Shown piece by piece: positions 1 through 12,556 of a stretch of 64,000 nt of DNA (position 1 is its first letter; every line of letters begins with the position of its first letter). The stretch is from Aplidium turbinatum. Taxonomy: Eukaryota > Chordata > Ascidiacea > Aplousobranchia > Polyclinidae. Location of the stretch: positions 46,236,477 through 46,300,476 of the forward strand of contig OU964918.1 in assembly GCA_918807975.1 (NCBI GenBank), given 5' to 3'. Below the pieces are notes generated by a model. That model had not been told where the DNA came from and did no database searches. It was given only the letters and a program-made list of their open reading frames with translations. The position numbers and the translations under genes were made by a program.

Positions 1-2750
1 CATTGTAGCACTTGTGCTGTCGGTTGACCACACTTGGCAGACCGATCCGTGTACAGTGGAGATTGGAGATTGAAGTTGATGGAAGGGGAGAGCAATCCGC
101 TTGTTTAACGATTTCCTGTTAAAATTTCTGATGCAATAAGTCGGGTATAGCAAGTTTGTGCAATAGGCCTACGTGATGTATATTGTACATTAGGGACAGT
201 TACAGGACGCACAACTCCGTTGTTCCGCCAACATTAGAAGGGTCAATTGCCAACTTGACACTTTTTTAAGCTTTGCTGGTGACTTGCTTCCAACTAAAAA
301 CCTTAAATTACTTTAAAAACAACTTTACTCTTCTTATATAACCTATAAAACGTACAATATTTTGTAAATAAAAAAAATGTGACCCTTCTAATGTTGAGGA
401 TAAGCCAAAAGCGGATGTAGTTTCGCATCCCTATGATCTACAGTCCCTAATTGTACATACAGAAAACATGGCGCGTTTTCAATTTAAATACGCAGGAAAC
501 TTACAAGCGTTCAGTTTTAACACAAAGTAGGCATGAAATTTTAAATAAGCATTGATTTAATAGCATTTGAATGTCATAATGTGATGTTTAGGAGCAACCC
601 ACCGAAATGAAAGAATTAGACGATTGCTGAAAGAATTCCTTCCTGCAGATGTCGTGCTTCAGCAGATCACAATCTTCCTGGCAAAGTCGAACAGCTTTTG
701 GGTTTTCAGTTGGCGAGCCATGTCTAATATCGCAAGGGGGGAAAACGTAATAGCAGAAGGCTGCTTTTGCATGAGACTGACATCTCACTGAAATATCTGG
801 TGTCGCAGCTGGAATACAAATGGTGACATTTAGTAGTAGCCTACGTTTTCATTTTCTAAACGTAGACGTACTGTTTACATTGGTAAATTACGAGACAAAC
901 TTAATATATGACCTGGTTTGCAGGGATCGTACACGTTCCGTATTTGTAACAACTACAACATAAAAAAGTTTATTTTAAGTGGTAAGATTTTCATGAAAAC
1001 TGGAAAGATTATATCAACTTTTAAATATCGTGTAAGTTTGTCAACAACAATTACAGCAACAAGTATTGTACAGCTTTCTCTATTCACCACAACTGACCAA
1101 TCACTTTCAAAGCAAGCGTGATCTTTTGTTCCATGTCAGGTTGTTTCTGGAAAGCCTCCAAATACACGTAATCGCCGTCTAGAAATTCACTGCAGGCGTA
1201 GCCTTGATAAAGTTCACACTTTCCTTGTAGAAATTTACTGTAGTTGCAAAACGATTGTATTTAACGTTCAATCAACACAATTACTGCAAGACGTCTTTTA
1301 CTACGGTGTTTGTCAATTGTTATTCGTAACAAATACAAGCAAACAGTATTTTTAACTTCAACTAAATGCTATATTTTCGTGAGGCGTGGTATTATGATGT
1401 AGTTGTACGCCTTTAGTTTAGTGTTCAGTGCATTGTTTTTTTCGATAAAAATGATTATAACTGATATTAGAAGTAAGCTACAGGTGTGCCAAAGGGAAAA
1501 CGCAAGATACGAATAAACATTTCTTTTTAAAGAGAAATTTGCTCGAAGTATGATATTGAAAAAGCAGTGTATGTCAGATGAAGGCAATAGACTCATACTC
1601 TGATGCACACACTTGTGCTTAATCTTTCCAGCATAGTTGCCATTGAGTGGTCTTTACATTTTACTTTCACTCACTCGTTTATTGCATCATTCCCTCCATC
1701 AGGTAAAGAATCTGGTATATAAAATAGAAGGTTGGTAACACTACTCTTTTAGCCTGTAATTGAACGACTTTTAACAGCTATTACAATTGTCGCTAGTTTT
1801 TATTTAATTATTTAGAAACTATTCTGCGATAAGCGGAAATGTGAAAGTATTCAAGGTTTACTATTTGTGCAAACATTGGATTTTAATTTGCAACCTTGCA
1901 ACTTGTATGCTTCTTCCATGAGTCAAAATTGTTTGATTTCATGTCAGTGATCATCTGTTCGATGTGCCAATGTGTTTGACTGCGAACAGCAAAGCCTAAC
2001 TTGTGGAGACTTACTGATAAACAGACATGCTTACTTTTGTTTGAACTAGTGCAAATCAAAACAGCAAATTCAACGTTTGCAGATGTTGAATCAATGTAAA
2101 AAACGACTGATCTGGTGTCTGGGATAAGAAAGGGCCTAAGATTAAAAGCGTAAAATAAAGTAAAAGATTAATGTTTGTTCTCGTTGCCGAAGGCGAAAAG
2201 ATTAAAACAACAAAGAGTGTCAAAACAAGCACTTGGGAAATAATAACATACGATAAGGCGCATTTCCATCTCTTTCTAAAAAACGGTTTGTTCTGTTCTG
2301 TGCAACCATTTTTCTACACAGTTTCAAGTTTTGATGCAGCGCTTTCGGAAAAGCGGGTTCGACGTGTGTAAGAAAGTTATCATTCTTATGTCATCCTCAG
2401 CCATGCATACAAAATCTCAAGTTATTGTGTATGCATGAAAACTATACATTGATACATCAATAAGGAAGATGTTTAGTCATGTAATTGTCATTTTTGTAAG
2501 AACACAATGTAAGAGCCCAATTTCGCGCTTTTTATGATCATGCGTGACGTGCTTTCTTCTCGTTTTAAATTATAAGACTTTCCTGACAGTCGCAACTCAG
2601 TGATTCTCAAACTGGAGTTCAATTTTGCAAAAGCCTCTTGTCCAACATTATTAAACAAACTAAGTGATATTACAAAGGTGTGGAAATGTATAAGTTACAT
2701 GACTGAGCAGGCTACCACTCTGTCCATATGTCTGCAACAGATCTTTGCGT
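1..2750. other. No gene recognised
   Basis: I see no convincing coding region on either strand. The longest open frames are under 80 codons, low in complexity and without recognisable motifs. The stretch at about 2055-2130 (TTCAACGTTTGCAGATGTTG and flanks) looks like a worn half-copy of the short palindromic MITE found elsewhere in this window. Confidence 0.5.
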
Positions 2751-3446
2751 TAATCGGTAAAAACCCATAAGAAAAATTTGCCGACTAGTAAATATCCATT
2801 CAGAAAATATCCTTTTTCTCGAAAAATAAGGATATTTCCCAGTCGTTTTTTTTCCGTATGAATATTTTTAGTGTGAATTTTTTCAGTATAGATTTTTACT
2901 GACATTCGATCTTCGAACATTTACGGTTTTGTTTTGTCAAATCGGTCGGGTTCGCATTGTGGGTTTGAATTTTGGAGTATAAATTTCTAGGTTTGAATTG
3001 ACGCACAACCTAGATCACACCCCAGCAATCGATTACAATCCAAATCAGGAGCGTTGTCTGCGTGTGAATTGGCTGCCAAACATCGCCGCAACCTCTCAAA
3101 ATGCTAAAATGAACAATAAATGTGAAGCGTGGTCGTACTCACTGAAAGAAACTTTCAAAAAAGCCGATGTGTGCACTCTCCTAAATTTGTTTGACACTTC
3201 ACAGCGGTACAATCCAGAGTCCGTTGAAAAAGCATCTGATATCTGAAGTCGAGATCCCCAGCTTTTATTGCGGATGCGAACCCGTGGATCAAAGTCATCT
3301 ATTATCTTTAAATTATCTTTGTACCTGCGTGAGAAAATAGGTGAAAATTCATATGTAAAATATCCACGAGGAAATTATCCCCTCTCTCGAAAAATTTCCG
3401 CCTACAGCATTTGAAGAATATTTTCTGTATGAAGTTTTACCGATTA
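2751..3446. mobile_element. Unclassified DNA element with terminal inverted repeats
   Basis: The left end reads TAATCGGTAAAAACCCATAA, and the right end, read on the minus strand, begins TAATCGGTAAAACTTCATAC. These form an imperfect terminal inverted repeat of about 26 bases. The subterminal DNA also repeats variants of AAAATATCC...TCTCGAAAAA on both sides. No long target duplication is visible; a TA duplication is possible. Inside is an open frame of unknown nature (2998-3246). The family is not recognised. Confidence 0.5.
2998..3246 (+). CDS. Hypothetical 82-residue open frame inside the TIR element
   Basis: The frame codes 82 residues rich in Asn, Lys and Ser, and runs on upstream of the chosen Met without a nearby stop, so it may be one exon or a remnant of a longer protein. 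Composition is ordinary for protein and not low-complexity (for example NQERCLRVNWLPNIAA). I recognise no domain. It lies in the middle of the 2751-3446 element, so a transposon-encoded protein fragment is the best guess; a chance frame cannot be excluded. Confidence 0.25.
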   Translation: MTHNLDHTPAIDYNPNQERCLRVNWLPNIAATSQNAKMNNKCEAWSYSLKETFKKADVCTLLNLFDTSQRYNPESVEKASDI

Positions 3447-6400
3447 GGCCTGTGTTATCCAGTTGATAAATTAGTGGTACAATGACTTGAGGTTTTCCGC
3501 CTTATGTAGCCTGAAAATGCCATATAAATGGAAGCAAAGGAAGAATGATATTTAAAATGGAAATACTGTATGTTAAAATTGGCGTCAAGATTTCATAAAA
3601 TGCTTATTTTTTATTGAAGTCATGGGGAATAGATAATGCGGAGGTAGACCTCATTCTATTTCACTCTCTTAAGACTACTCAAATAGTGCTTCAGATTATT
3701 GAATGCAGAAGCAACATGGAATAATCAAACATCTTTTGTGTCAAGAATAATTGGGTTAACAAATTAAAATCGATCCACAACGACAATTTGAAAGTTTGTT
3801 ACTAAGCATGTTGTTAAAATGCTAATAATTAAAAGTGACATTAAATCTTGTATCTGCTTGGCACTCAGCAAAAGGAATAAATTCAGGACAATAATGTACT
3901 GAGCTGCGCCTCTATACGGCTGCACTGACACTGTCTGCTTTATAAAGAGCTGAGTAGCAACGCATAGCTGCAATGAATACAGCGTTATATAAAAACACAC
4001 ATAATTAATTATTATTACAAAAATAATGACAGTAGAAACGACTGAAAATTATTACTAGAAGTAAAATCAAAGTAAAAAGCAAATTGAAAAACTTGTCAAT
4101 ATATGCCAAGTTACCACGTGTACGTCACATTTTGCATCGGGTAACCGTCCACTTTACACCTGAAGGACGCTCGTTGTCCAGATTGAAGGGTTATGTTCTG
4201 CATCTCTTCTATCAGCGTGAGAAATGGCTCGCTATCTTTTTCTAGGAATGTAAAAAATTGAAAGGGCTGTTTATACATTGATACAACTTCATCGGTTAAG
4301 AGGAGACTATAAAAAGTCTATTGTTCGTTTTCGTTCTCATCGATCGTTTTACTTTGTGTGTTGAATAATGTTATGTGCTGTCCATTGTCCAATGTCCACC
4401 AGTTATCAGAGCTCACGAAAATTTAAAGAATATGTAAGGCCGCTTTTACACTAATTCCGTGATAAATTAAAGCTGAAGTGGGATTTGTAATGTTAACTTC
4501 AACAGTATAATGGTCTTTATAATTTTCTATGGATAACCTGGGAATAATTTAAATGTGTCATCGGGTTTACTGGAGTGCTGCTGGCGCCAAAATGTGAAAG
4601 CAGACCATCATATCAATAAAAATAATCACACAAGCTAAAGTTGTAATTAAACCATCACGACCAGAATTATGTAATGTAACTCGAATTTAATAGCAGGATT
4701 TTGACAAGCAAATTATAACGTGTCGAAGTTCATACCAAATGAAAGAAACCTTATCAGTGTGTGTGATTGTTTGTCAGATTTCCAGATGAGCTTAATTCAG
4801 CTGATAACCTAATGAAATATGTTGAAGCGTATTTCGGATTTCTCAAGTTTGACCAGTTTTTGTAGTGTTAGACAAGTCAACTGTTTCTTATCAGTTTGGC
4901 CACGGTTTGACTACAGGCTGCTGCTGGACTCGAAAACCGCTATTAAAATCATTCGAAGACCCCTTTCCCGTTGTCATTTACTTCTGAGATGCAGTGTAGG
5001 CCTACTTATATTTGACAATTGTTTTTGTAAAATATGATTGGTTTGCATGCAATGTCATTTTACTTTTATGTTGTCACTGTCACTGCATTGCACAACAAAA
5101 TACATCAATCAATAGACTATACAAGCCTTAAGTTGTGAAACTTCAATTCAGTTAGATTTCGTTCAAAATGAGTTTACATCTATTAATTGACAGAAGGCCG
5201 TTTTCAAATAGACTCTAGACTAGAGCCTCAAATAAGAAAATTTTCTTAGTAGAATATTGCGTACAATTTTTATTAGCTGTCGTTTCTGATAACAGTCCGT
5301 TTTATCTCTACTGCCTGATTTCAAACACTTCCATTTGTTTTAAAAACGTTTAAAAAAAGAAAATAACTTCTGGAAGTCAACTCCTCCGGGAGTGGGGCAA
5401 ATAATGTGTTTCCATGCAGCTGGTAGCTCACGAAATCTGAAGGCTTTGCTTGTCACAACCCGCAGAGAAGAGTTGGCCATTTAAGCTGTGATTGACAGGT
5501 CATGCGACAGCTATTCTGTTCTAAAACGTCGTGGACAAAAATAATTCAATTGATTTCTAATTTAATTTCCAGTTTATAATTCTTTTGAGGTTCTGGTACT
5601 CTTTTTATTTAAATACCGGTACTTTGTTGTCGTTTTCCTATTCCATAAACTGCTGTAGGCCTAACACTTTACACCATCAGGTTTAATCGATGAATATTCA
5701 AACTAAAGAATGCATAATAACTACGCAGCCAAGCCCGTTCTTCAACAGATGTAGACGTTAAAGCAATGTCAAAATTCACTTATTTGGCGGCTTGATAATT
5801 ATCGCTGAGTTACTTTATCATTTTGAGCTCTTTTAAAAATGTCACTTCATCAATACAATCTCAATTTGTTTACAACGTGCAACATAAAAGCTTGCTCTCA
5901 CCACTCTCATTTGTGCTCAAGGTTGAAGCAGCAGATCTGTTGAAAATGTACAAGTAAAGCACTTCAAAACTTGAACAAGTTTGTTTAGCAAAATCAATGT
6001 GGCAATCTAGGTTAACAGTGTGGCTTATGTGCAAATCGCAGTTGACTGTTAAATGCATCTTCTCTTATGCTGTTTTCTACGAAGTCTAATGCAAAGAATT
6101 TTCTGCTGGAAAGGCGAAGTAGTGAAGAAGCCTATTGCTGAAAACACAAATTTTAGACATAGCTTTGCCCAGTCAATAAACACACTTGGAGATTAAAAAA
6201 CTTCTATCCGCATCAGCGTTATTCGTCACAAAACCACTCACAATACACTATGTGACACAGCAGGTCTAACGAGAGACGTTATGTTCCATTACTATTTCCC
6301 TAGTCACCAGTCAGTTAAGGGTTTGTACAACACATTGCCAAGCGCATATCGTAACTGACCTGATATGCCGATGACCGTTTGAATCTTGATTCAACCTCAG

Positions 6401-7898
6401 CTTGTGAAAGAAAGGATTGACTCCATTGAAGCTGTCTTGTGAAACAACTGCAACAACAAAAAAATTGGCATATGTTATACGTTTAACACAAATTTTGTGA
6501 CAAGCAGAGCTTGACCATGGATGAGCCAGCCTCAGTTAAATGCGATCTACTGTAGAAAACTGGCAAGAAATTTGAGAACCAGACTTTCGTTTAATTTTAT
6601 GTGATAACAGTCGTAGCTAATTCTCCGGCAAAGACTTCGTGAACAACTAGCCGTTAATTATTACAACGCCAATGAGATAGTAATTTTTTCTCAATATTAC
6701 TTTTACTTAAAACAATGCAGTATTGTTGACTCAGCGGACAGCCGAATTTGGTTCATTTAAGGATCTGTAGACAAACAGTTTTTGATCAGCGTTTTGTAAA
6801 GTCAGAAAAATAACTCGATCTTTAATTAAAACATGGATGATAATAACCGACAAAAAGCTTCAACAAACCAAAAAAATCGTTTTCTAGGGTTGTAAAACTG
6901 TTAAAACAATGAGTGATTTTAGTGCCCCCCGTATTAGATTTTCAATTACCTGCAACTTTCGCAAGTGTTGACTTTTCGTCAGCTTTTAATTTAATGGGGT
7001 TTGCAACAGAAAACGGTGAATTTTCAGTTTACGTTCTTTTTGCGATGCTTTCTAATGGTCTGCAAGCTCTTTCGTGGTGACATCGACATCTGTAAGTTCT
7101 GCTTTCTATATTTTGACGAACCTAGTTTGCAGAACATTCCAGAAGTTGAATTACCATAATAAGAAATTTGGTAACTAGAAAGTGCTGCTTTTACAGTCTT
7201 GGAAGTTGGGAAACCAATCACAAACAATCCTATCTAATACACAGCTATTGAAACGTTTTTTTTTTATCCAAATGAATCGAACCAAATTTTTTCCATGATT
7301 GAAAACAAAACGAAGGAACAGAACTTTCTGTCGTTTTCGTAAGATCGTTGTTTTGAAAACTCGTAAGACCGAATTTGGGCAAATCGTCAAAGACCCAGTG
7401 AAAGGACACGCACTTTAGAATTTAAATATTATGGCGCTTTTTACGATCCGACATGTTTTGTGTTTTCTTTTCATTTCGAACGCATTTATAGAAACGACAC
7501 AAACAACTCAGAGGAAAAACAAAGTACATTTGTTTCAAACAGGCCTCGCGCAACCTTCCTCAAATCAAATGTTTCGCCAAATCTTGCTTTTGTTTTAACT
7601 GGTGCTTGCTCGGTTTGCAGGCCTACTGTTTGTAACTAAAATAAAATTCCACTTACCTTTGTCGACTAGAAGAAAACAAAAAATCGGAACTACCACTTTG
7701 AAATGCATTTCGTGATTGACGTAGTTAGAAAGCATCGTAGTAGTTAGAAATGTCGAAAACTAAATTGTTTCGTCCAGTGTCGTTTAAATCCAACTTGATT
7801 GAGTCAGCGAGACAATACTACATAACTTGTCACAGATAAGCTCGCTAGAATGAAACGACTGGGTTGAAATCTAATCGGTTATCACCATGCGTACCGTA
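3447..7898. other. No gene recognised
   Basis: This is AT-rich DNA with only short frames (under 80 codons) that show no domain. A short sequence at about 3900-3930 (GCGCCTCTATACGGCTGCAC) recurs at 33966-33986, next to a hAT insertion, so part of this stretch is dispersed repeat. TAGGCCTA palindromes occur near 4998 and 5655. Confidence 0.5.
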
Positions 7899-7987
7899 CC
7901 CAGTTAGCAAAATTCGCCATTTCACTTAATAACAACGTCTGCGGACGTTGAATCAACGTAAAAATGACGGATTTTTATGTCTGGGTA
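7899..7987. mobile_element. Palindromic MITE copy (CAGC/TGACGGATTT family)
   Basis: The copy is about 89 bases. It starts ACCCAGTTAGCAAAATTCGC and ends TGACGGATTTTTATGTCTGG, with the central palindrome AACGTCTGCGGACGTT. Both halves are near-complementary, so a single strand can fold into one hairpin. It belongs to the family represented by 39190-39277. Confidence 0.65.
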
Positions 7988-8024
7988 GTGAAGCAACGTT
8001 AAACATAAGAAAGTTAGCAGCTTC

Positions 8025-8112
8025 CCCGTCAGCAAATCAAATACTTTTTACATTGGTTCAACGTCTGCAGACGTGCTGTCAATGTGAAAAGTGATTGATT
8101 TGCTGGCTGGAT
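8025..8112. mobile_element. Palindromic MITE copy
   Basis: A second copy, only about 40 bases from the previous one. It has the central palindrome AACGTCTGCAGACGT and ends GATTGATTTGCTGGCTGG. It is more diverged than the 39190 copy. Confidence 0.6.
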
Positions 8113-8490
8113 TTCAACCGCTGCAAATCTCACAATATCAAAAACACTCCATTGTGCCATGAAACATTGTTGAATGCTTACCATGACTTCTAAAAATGCT
8201 AAAGAAATGTGATGCCAAAATAAATAGGCTACTGAAACCACATCACATGATTAAAAAAAAAACCAAGTAGTTGTAGGTTTACCTAAACCTAAGTTTTCTG
8301 TCTCTTCAAAAAAACGATTTAACGGCCACAATTTTGATTCGCGATACTTTTCTGTTCAAACTATTGCTAGAAAACTTTTGTTTGGTCGTTACCTCAATTG
8401 ACACTTCAGATTTCTGTGGCACCTTCTGAAGTGCGAAGCTTTATGAACTAACTCGCTTTCTCATTTCGTCCTTGCACGTTTCTCTTAGAA

Positions 8491-9567
8491 CAGGGGTGTG
8501 CAACCTTTATTACAGGAGGGCCAGATATAAATAACTAGGTGAAACCGCGGGCCGCACGTTTATTTAACATATAATTTCTAGTAGTTGCATGCACAAAAAA
8601 GTAGTTTTTTTGTTATTCATGTTATTCTTATGGCATTATTAGGGGTTATTTCCTTGCAGAAATAATAAGTTAAGACCCATAAATTTCTGAAAAAAACTGC
8701 TATTCAAATTATTTTATTGTCACACCGACTTTAAACGAGTTCAGTGAGAAGTTTGCAGCTGACTTCTTTTCCCGACGGGTTTTTCCAAATTTACTTTAAT
8801 GGAAGTGCTCGCAATTCGAAGTCCATTTTTCAAGTGTTCGTCTGTCAAAACCGATCGATAGGGAGATTTCATGACGCCCATTTTAGAAAAAAAAAATTGT
8901 TCGCACAAATACGTTGAGCCAAAAAGAGCCATTTTTGAAGCAACGGATTTTTTCAAATGTGGAAAGTCATCTTGGTTAAGATGTTTTCGGTAAAAATCGC
9001 CAAAATTCATTTCTAAATACTTTGCTTTCAAATCCGTATTCTCTTGAAGATCAATCAGTTCAAATTATATCCGCTGGTGCTTTGTCAATGTCTGTGTCAA
9101 ATGGCGAAGAGAATATACCAAACAAATATTCATGAGCTTTGAAGTCCTTGAAACGAGCCAAAAATTCATACAACAATTTTTCAAATTCAGTTTTCTTCTC
9201 AGGATGCATTCCATAGTCTCTCAAAGTTGGAAAGTGGAAAAGATTTCCTATCTGTATGTGAGCTTTCCAAAGTCGTAATTTGTTCGTGAAGCGTTTTATG
9301 TTACCATACATTTTTACGTTCCAAATAATTAAACACGATGGTTTAGCGGTGGCCGATGGGAGATTTCTAAAATAGGTAACAGGAAGTGCGAAATCTACAA
9401 TAATCCACTCCACAATGAATTGTTCAAACGTAGCCTACCAGACTAAACTAAATTGTAAACCCGTTTCGCGGGCCGCACACAATTCAAAATTGGCACATCT
9501 TTGCGGGCCGCACAATTTTTCTTCGCGGGCCGCATTTGGCCCGCGGGCCGCACGTTGCACACCCCTG
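8491..9567 (-). mobile_element. hAT DNA transposon, 1077 bp, perfect 8-bp TSD
   Basis: The ends are inverted repeats, CAGGGGTGTGCAACC on the left and GTTGCACACCCCTG on the right. The flanking 8 bases are the same on both sides: TCTTAGAA at 8483-8490 and 9568-9575. An 8-bp duplication and CAGGGG ends are typical of the hAT superfamily. Subterminal DNA is rich in GGGCCGCA. The element keeps only the C-terminal part of a transposase, so it cannot move by itself. Confidence 0.92.
8741..9413 (-). pseudogene. hAT transposase C-terminal remnant (GTF2IRD2/ZBED-like)
   Basis: The minus-strand frame 9060-9413 continues into 8741-9031 after a frameshift near 9045-9062. Together they give the C-terminal portion of a hAT transposase, including the dimerisation region seen in GTF2IRD2-type and ZBED-type proteins: a FYRKHL block, the segment FGSTYLCEQFFFSKMG, then LTDEHLKNGLRIA. 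The N-terminal zinc finger and catalytic core are missing. In an intact relative this protein would cut and paste the element by its terminal repeats in the nucleus. Confidence 0.75.
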
Positions 9568-10222
9568 TCTTAGAACTTTGACACCCTGACCCTCTTTATA
9601 AGTGTTCTACACCAATAGAATGAGTCAATTTAAATTACGATTGAAGGTCTACCAACTCTACAAGAACAAAGTCGTGACTTTTTCGGCTCTCTTCTATTGT
9701 TTGTTCCAGCCTAATAAATCAACATAATTATTGAGTTTCTTGTTTCCCAATCAAACAAAGCGGCAAAAACAATCAAATCTTGTGGACAGATTATACAAGT
9801 CGGATCATCGGTTACTTTTACCACTGTTGCCTGGTAACTGCTGAAATTAGAACAACTTCATGGAAATGAAGGTTAACGGTAAAAAAAAGAAATGGCCTTC
9901 TATTTCTTTCCGAAACTAGATTTGTATGAAATGACGGGATGAGCAGAAAAGAAGTGAATAAACGACGATTTAAGAATTGTGAAAGTTACTTTTGTTCACA
10001 TTAAATACGTAATTTAATATTTTGAAAAAATGGATTTAGTATCGTAATTCTTGATTCTTCCATTTTTTTACCTTTCGTGTACCCTTTACAACTAATCCTG
10101 CTATTCCATGCACTCTGTTAAATTGTTAAAAAAGTTAATCTAATTCTAAAGTGATCGTTTATGAACTCATCAAAGTATAATGTAAGCCCGGATACGACAA
10201 AAGTACAAGATCCATGTTGGCT
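9568..10222. other. No gene recognised
   Basis: AT-rich sequence with no frame or repeat structure that I can name. At 10180-10205 the string TAAGCCCGGATACGACAAAA resembles the tail of the tRNA-derived SINE at 45127-45341. Confidence 0.4.
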
Positions 10223-10480
10223 CAGGGCCGGATTTAGCTGATGGGGGGCCGGGGAACTTTTAGATCGAGGAGGCCCCGTGGAAAAAAATGTTTCGCGCCA
10301 ACGGCGCGAAAAGCAACTCTACGTCTACAGTAGCATTAATCCAGCACCGCACAGCATTTTGCAGAAACTTCAAAGGCTGAAAAAAAAAATAACACAAAAT
10401 CACATTTTTTTCACATCGGGAGCCTTTCAAAAGGGGGGCCCGGGGCACCTGCACCCTTGCAAGAGTTTCCGTTTCACAAT
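10223..10480. mobile_element. hAT-type element end (fragment)
   Basis: Begins CAGGGCCGGATTTAGC and runs through a G-rich stretch to GGGGGGCCCGGGGCACCTGC. This is the usual look of one terminus of a hAT element. I could not find the matching opposite end or a duplication, so it is probably a truncated copy. Confidence 0.45.
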
Positions 10481-11196
10481 ACTGTTGCAGTGAGGAGCTG
10501 ATAAGTTAAAGCTGAGAGATTTTCTAGTAAATTGCTGAACAAGCATCGCTTAAAATCCGAGAAAGTCATAAAATCATTATTTGCTAAAAAAACATCTCAC
10601 AACTTTCTTATTTAAGGCACCCTACTCTGAGAGGGCAGTTTCGCCTCCAGTACTTCTAGAAACCCATAGTAAACATGAGTGAAAAAGAAAATTGGAAGTA
10701 AAAAAATCAATGCGCCATTTTAAATAAAAAAATTCACTCCATTTAGCGTCATCTAGTGGATGGATTGCAAAAACTGTGTTTGGAAAATTGAAAAATATTT
10801 TTAAAGTTTAAATTCATCAATTCGTCGAAGGATTTTAAAATGCTGTATCTGCATTATCTGGTCAACCTTTTATATAATTCTGAAGCTTGGAGAGTGTCAC
10901 AAAAAATGGAGAAAGGGATCGATGCCTTTGAGCTCTGGGCATACAGGCAAATGATAAAAATTTCATGGAAACAAAAGATCACTAACGATGAAGTACCTTA
11001 AAATTCAATTCAAGCAAAATTTTCTTACAAATAGTCAAAAGAAGACAATTGAAGTATTTCTGACACACATTAAGGCAAAACTCGTTCCAAAGATCGTTAC
11101 TAGAAAGGAAGATAAACGGTAAAAGAAACAAAGGCAGACCAAGAATGATTTGGACAACAAACATCAACTAAATGGACAAAATTAAGTAGCCTAGTG
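10481..11196. other. No gene recognised
   Basis: No coding region or named repeat seen. At 10860-11110 the plus strand resembles the 40950-41120 stretch in an intron of the kinase gene (phrases like AGACAGAACAAAATGGAG), and may be a worn LINE tail, but the match is too weak to call. Confidence 0.3.
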
Positions 11197-11505
11197 AAAG
11201 TTTGTTTGTTTGTTTATCTTTATCCTGCATTGCAGGAAAGCGGACTTGAGCGCTATGCATCGGTCTACGCCTTCCGACGTGCACCTGACCCTCGCTGCAG
11301 CCGACGGCAATGTCTGTTTCCGGTTGTCTACTCTACTTATGACTTAAATTTGGTACTACCCATTACTCGAAATCGATCACTGGGTAGAGGCAATTATCGT
11401 AAAGTTTCTTGCCCAGAGAAACAACAGCAAGTGCGGGTGGCTGGAGTCGAACATGCAGGCTCTCGACTGCAAGCCCAAGTGCAGTACGAACAGCTCATGG
11501 TCGAG
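11197..11505 (-). mobile_element. tRNA-derived SINE, family 2 (head incomplete)
   Basis: Matches 60236-60547 along almost its whole length, including CCTGCATTGC, AAAGCGGACTTGAGCGCTAT, the block ending TTACTCGAAATCGATCACTG, and the B-box region GGCTGGAGTCGAACATGC. Read on the minus strand it has a tRNA-like head first and an (AAAC)n tail at 11200-11215. The head is cut short here compared with 60475-60547. An open frame across it on the plus strand is not a gene. Confidence 0.75.
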
Positions 11506-11664
11506 AACAATGGCGCATTGTATCCAACCCTCAATACGAGGAAGGAACATAATGATGATGAGTGGATGGAATTGTTCACAGACAGCGATACTTCGATTTG
11601 AAGTGTCAATTAGTTTACAATAAGTCACCACCACCATTAGGCTATCACAATTAGTCACCAAGGG

Positions 11665-11860
11665 AACAGTTGGTTTGCGTGTGACTTCATAAACGAAGAA
11701 GCTTCAAGATCAAGCGGTAACCTACTGGTTCGACTCTTGCGGTGTGCGCTTGAGCAACGCATTCTAAGGAATGCTCTTCATTTAGCGGCACCTGAAGGAT
11801 GGTATAATTTGGAGTCGCCACAGCTAGGTCTCATGATGATGCCATTCTGCAGAAGACACA
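11665..11860 (+). mobile_element. tRNA-derived SINE, family 1 (degenerate)
   Basis: Shares GACTTC...GAACGAAGAAGCTTCAAGATCAAGC, then GGTTCGACTC (a B-box), then TGTGCG(C/T)TTGAGCAACG and GGATGGTATAA with the copies at 21693 and 34637. The A-box part has decayed. No poly-A tail was identified. Confidence 0.6.
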
Positions 11861-12290
11861 CTTCACCGGCCCTGACGAGGCAGGCACAGACAGAACACGA
11901 AAAGCAAGCTCTTGCGCAAACACGAAAGTTTCTGGCCAGAATCGCAGCGTGGTTTCGACTACTTGTGAAGTACTTTGCACAGTGTCAATATAGCGATTGA
12001 ACTGTTTTCTTGTCGTTTTCTTTTCCATCCGCCCCGTATTAGTTTGCATTTATCTCAAGTGTGCTTAGCCACAAGCTGTATCGTTTTCGAGGGAATGCAT
12101 ACTTCATCATCACTTAAAAATACACGCTACAACATCAATGTTGTCACTTTTTACTTGACTTTCAACGTTGCTAAGCTCAGCTTCCGCAGTAATTGCATCT
12201 GTAAAGACAGCCTATAACAAAAAGCATGTGCTAAAAAATGGGTGTGCACTCAGTGAGTGCGAATATGTTAGTCTTATAAGACACTAACAT

Positions 12291-12380
12291 CCCAAACAGT
12301 AATATTCGTCCTTTTTATGTTGATTCAACATCTGTAAACGTTGAATTAGTGTAAACGGGAAAACCTTTTGCTGTCTGGAA
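12291..12380. mobile_element. Palindromic MITE copy
   Basis: Reads CCCAAACAGTAATATTCGTCC...TTTTGCTGTCTGGAA with a central ATTCAACATCTGTAAACGTTGAAT. A diverged member of the 39190 family. Confidence 0.55.
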
Positions 12381-12556
12381 TGTTCGCGACCACCTGATAA
12401 TAGGATTGGTGCAATTTGTAAAAGAACGTAGTTTGTCACTTTAATTCTCCTCTAACTTACTTGTTTTTGTTCCTTTATTTAAAAACAACTTGAGGTGTTG
12501 TGACCGTGCCATATTTTAAAATGATTGTCCTGCTTTGGTATCATGCACGTTATAAC

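Noticed and set aside
588-788. 66-codon minus-strand open frame
   Set aside because: No motif, no supporting context, length within chance for this composition.
11194-11601. 135-codon plus-strand open frame
   Set aside because: It runs across a SINE on the opposite strand and its downstream flank; the same stretch recurs at 60236 with a different frame.
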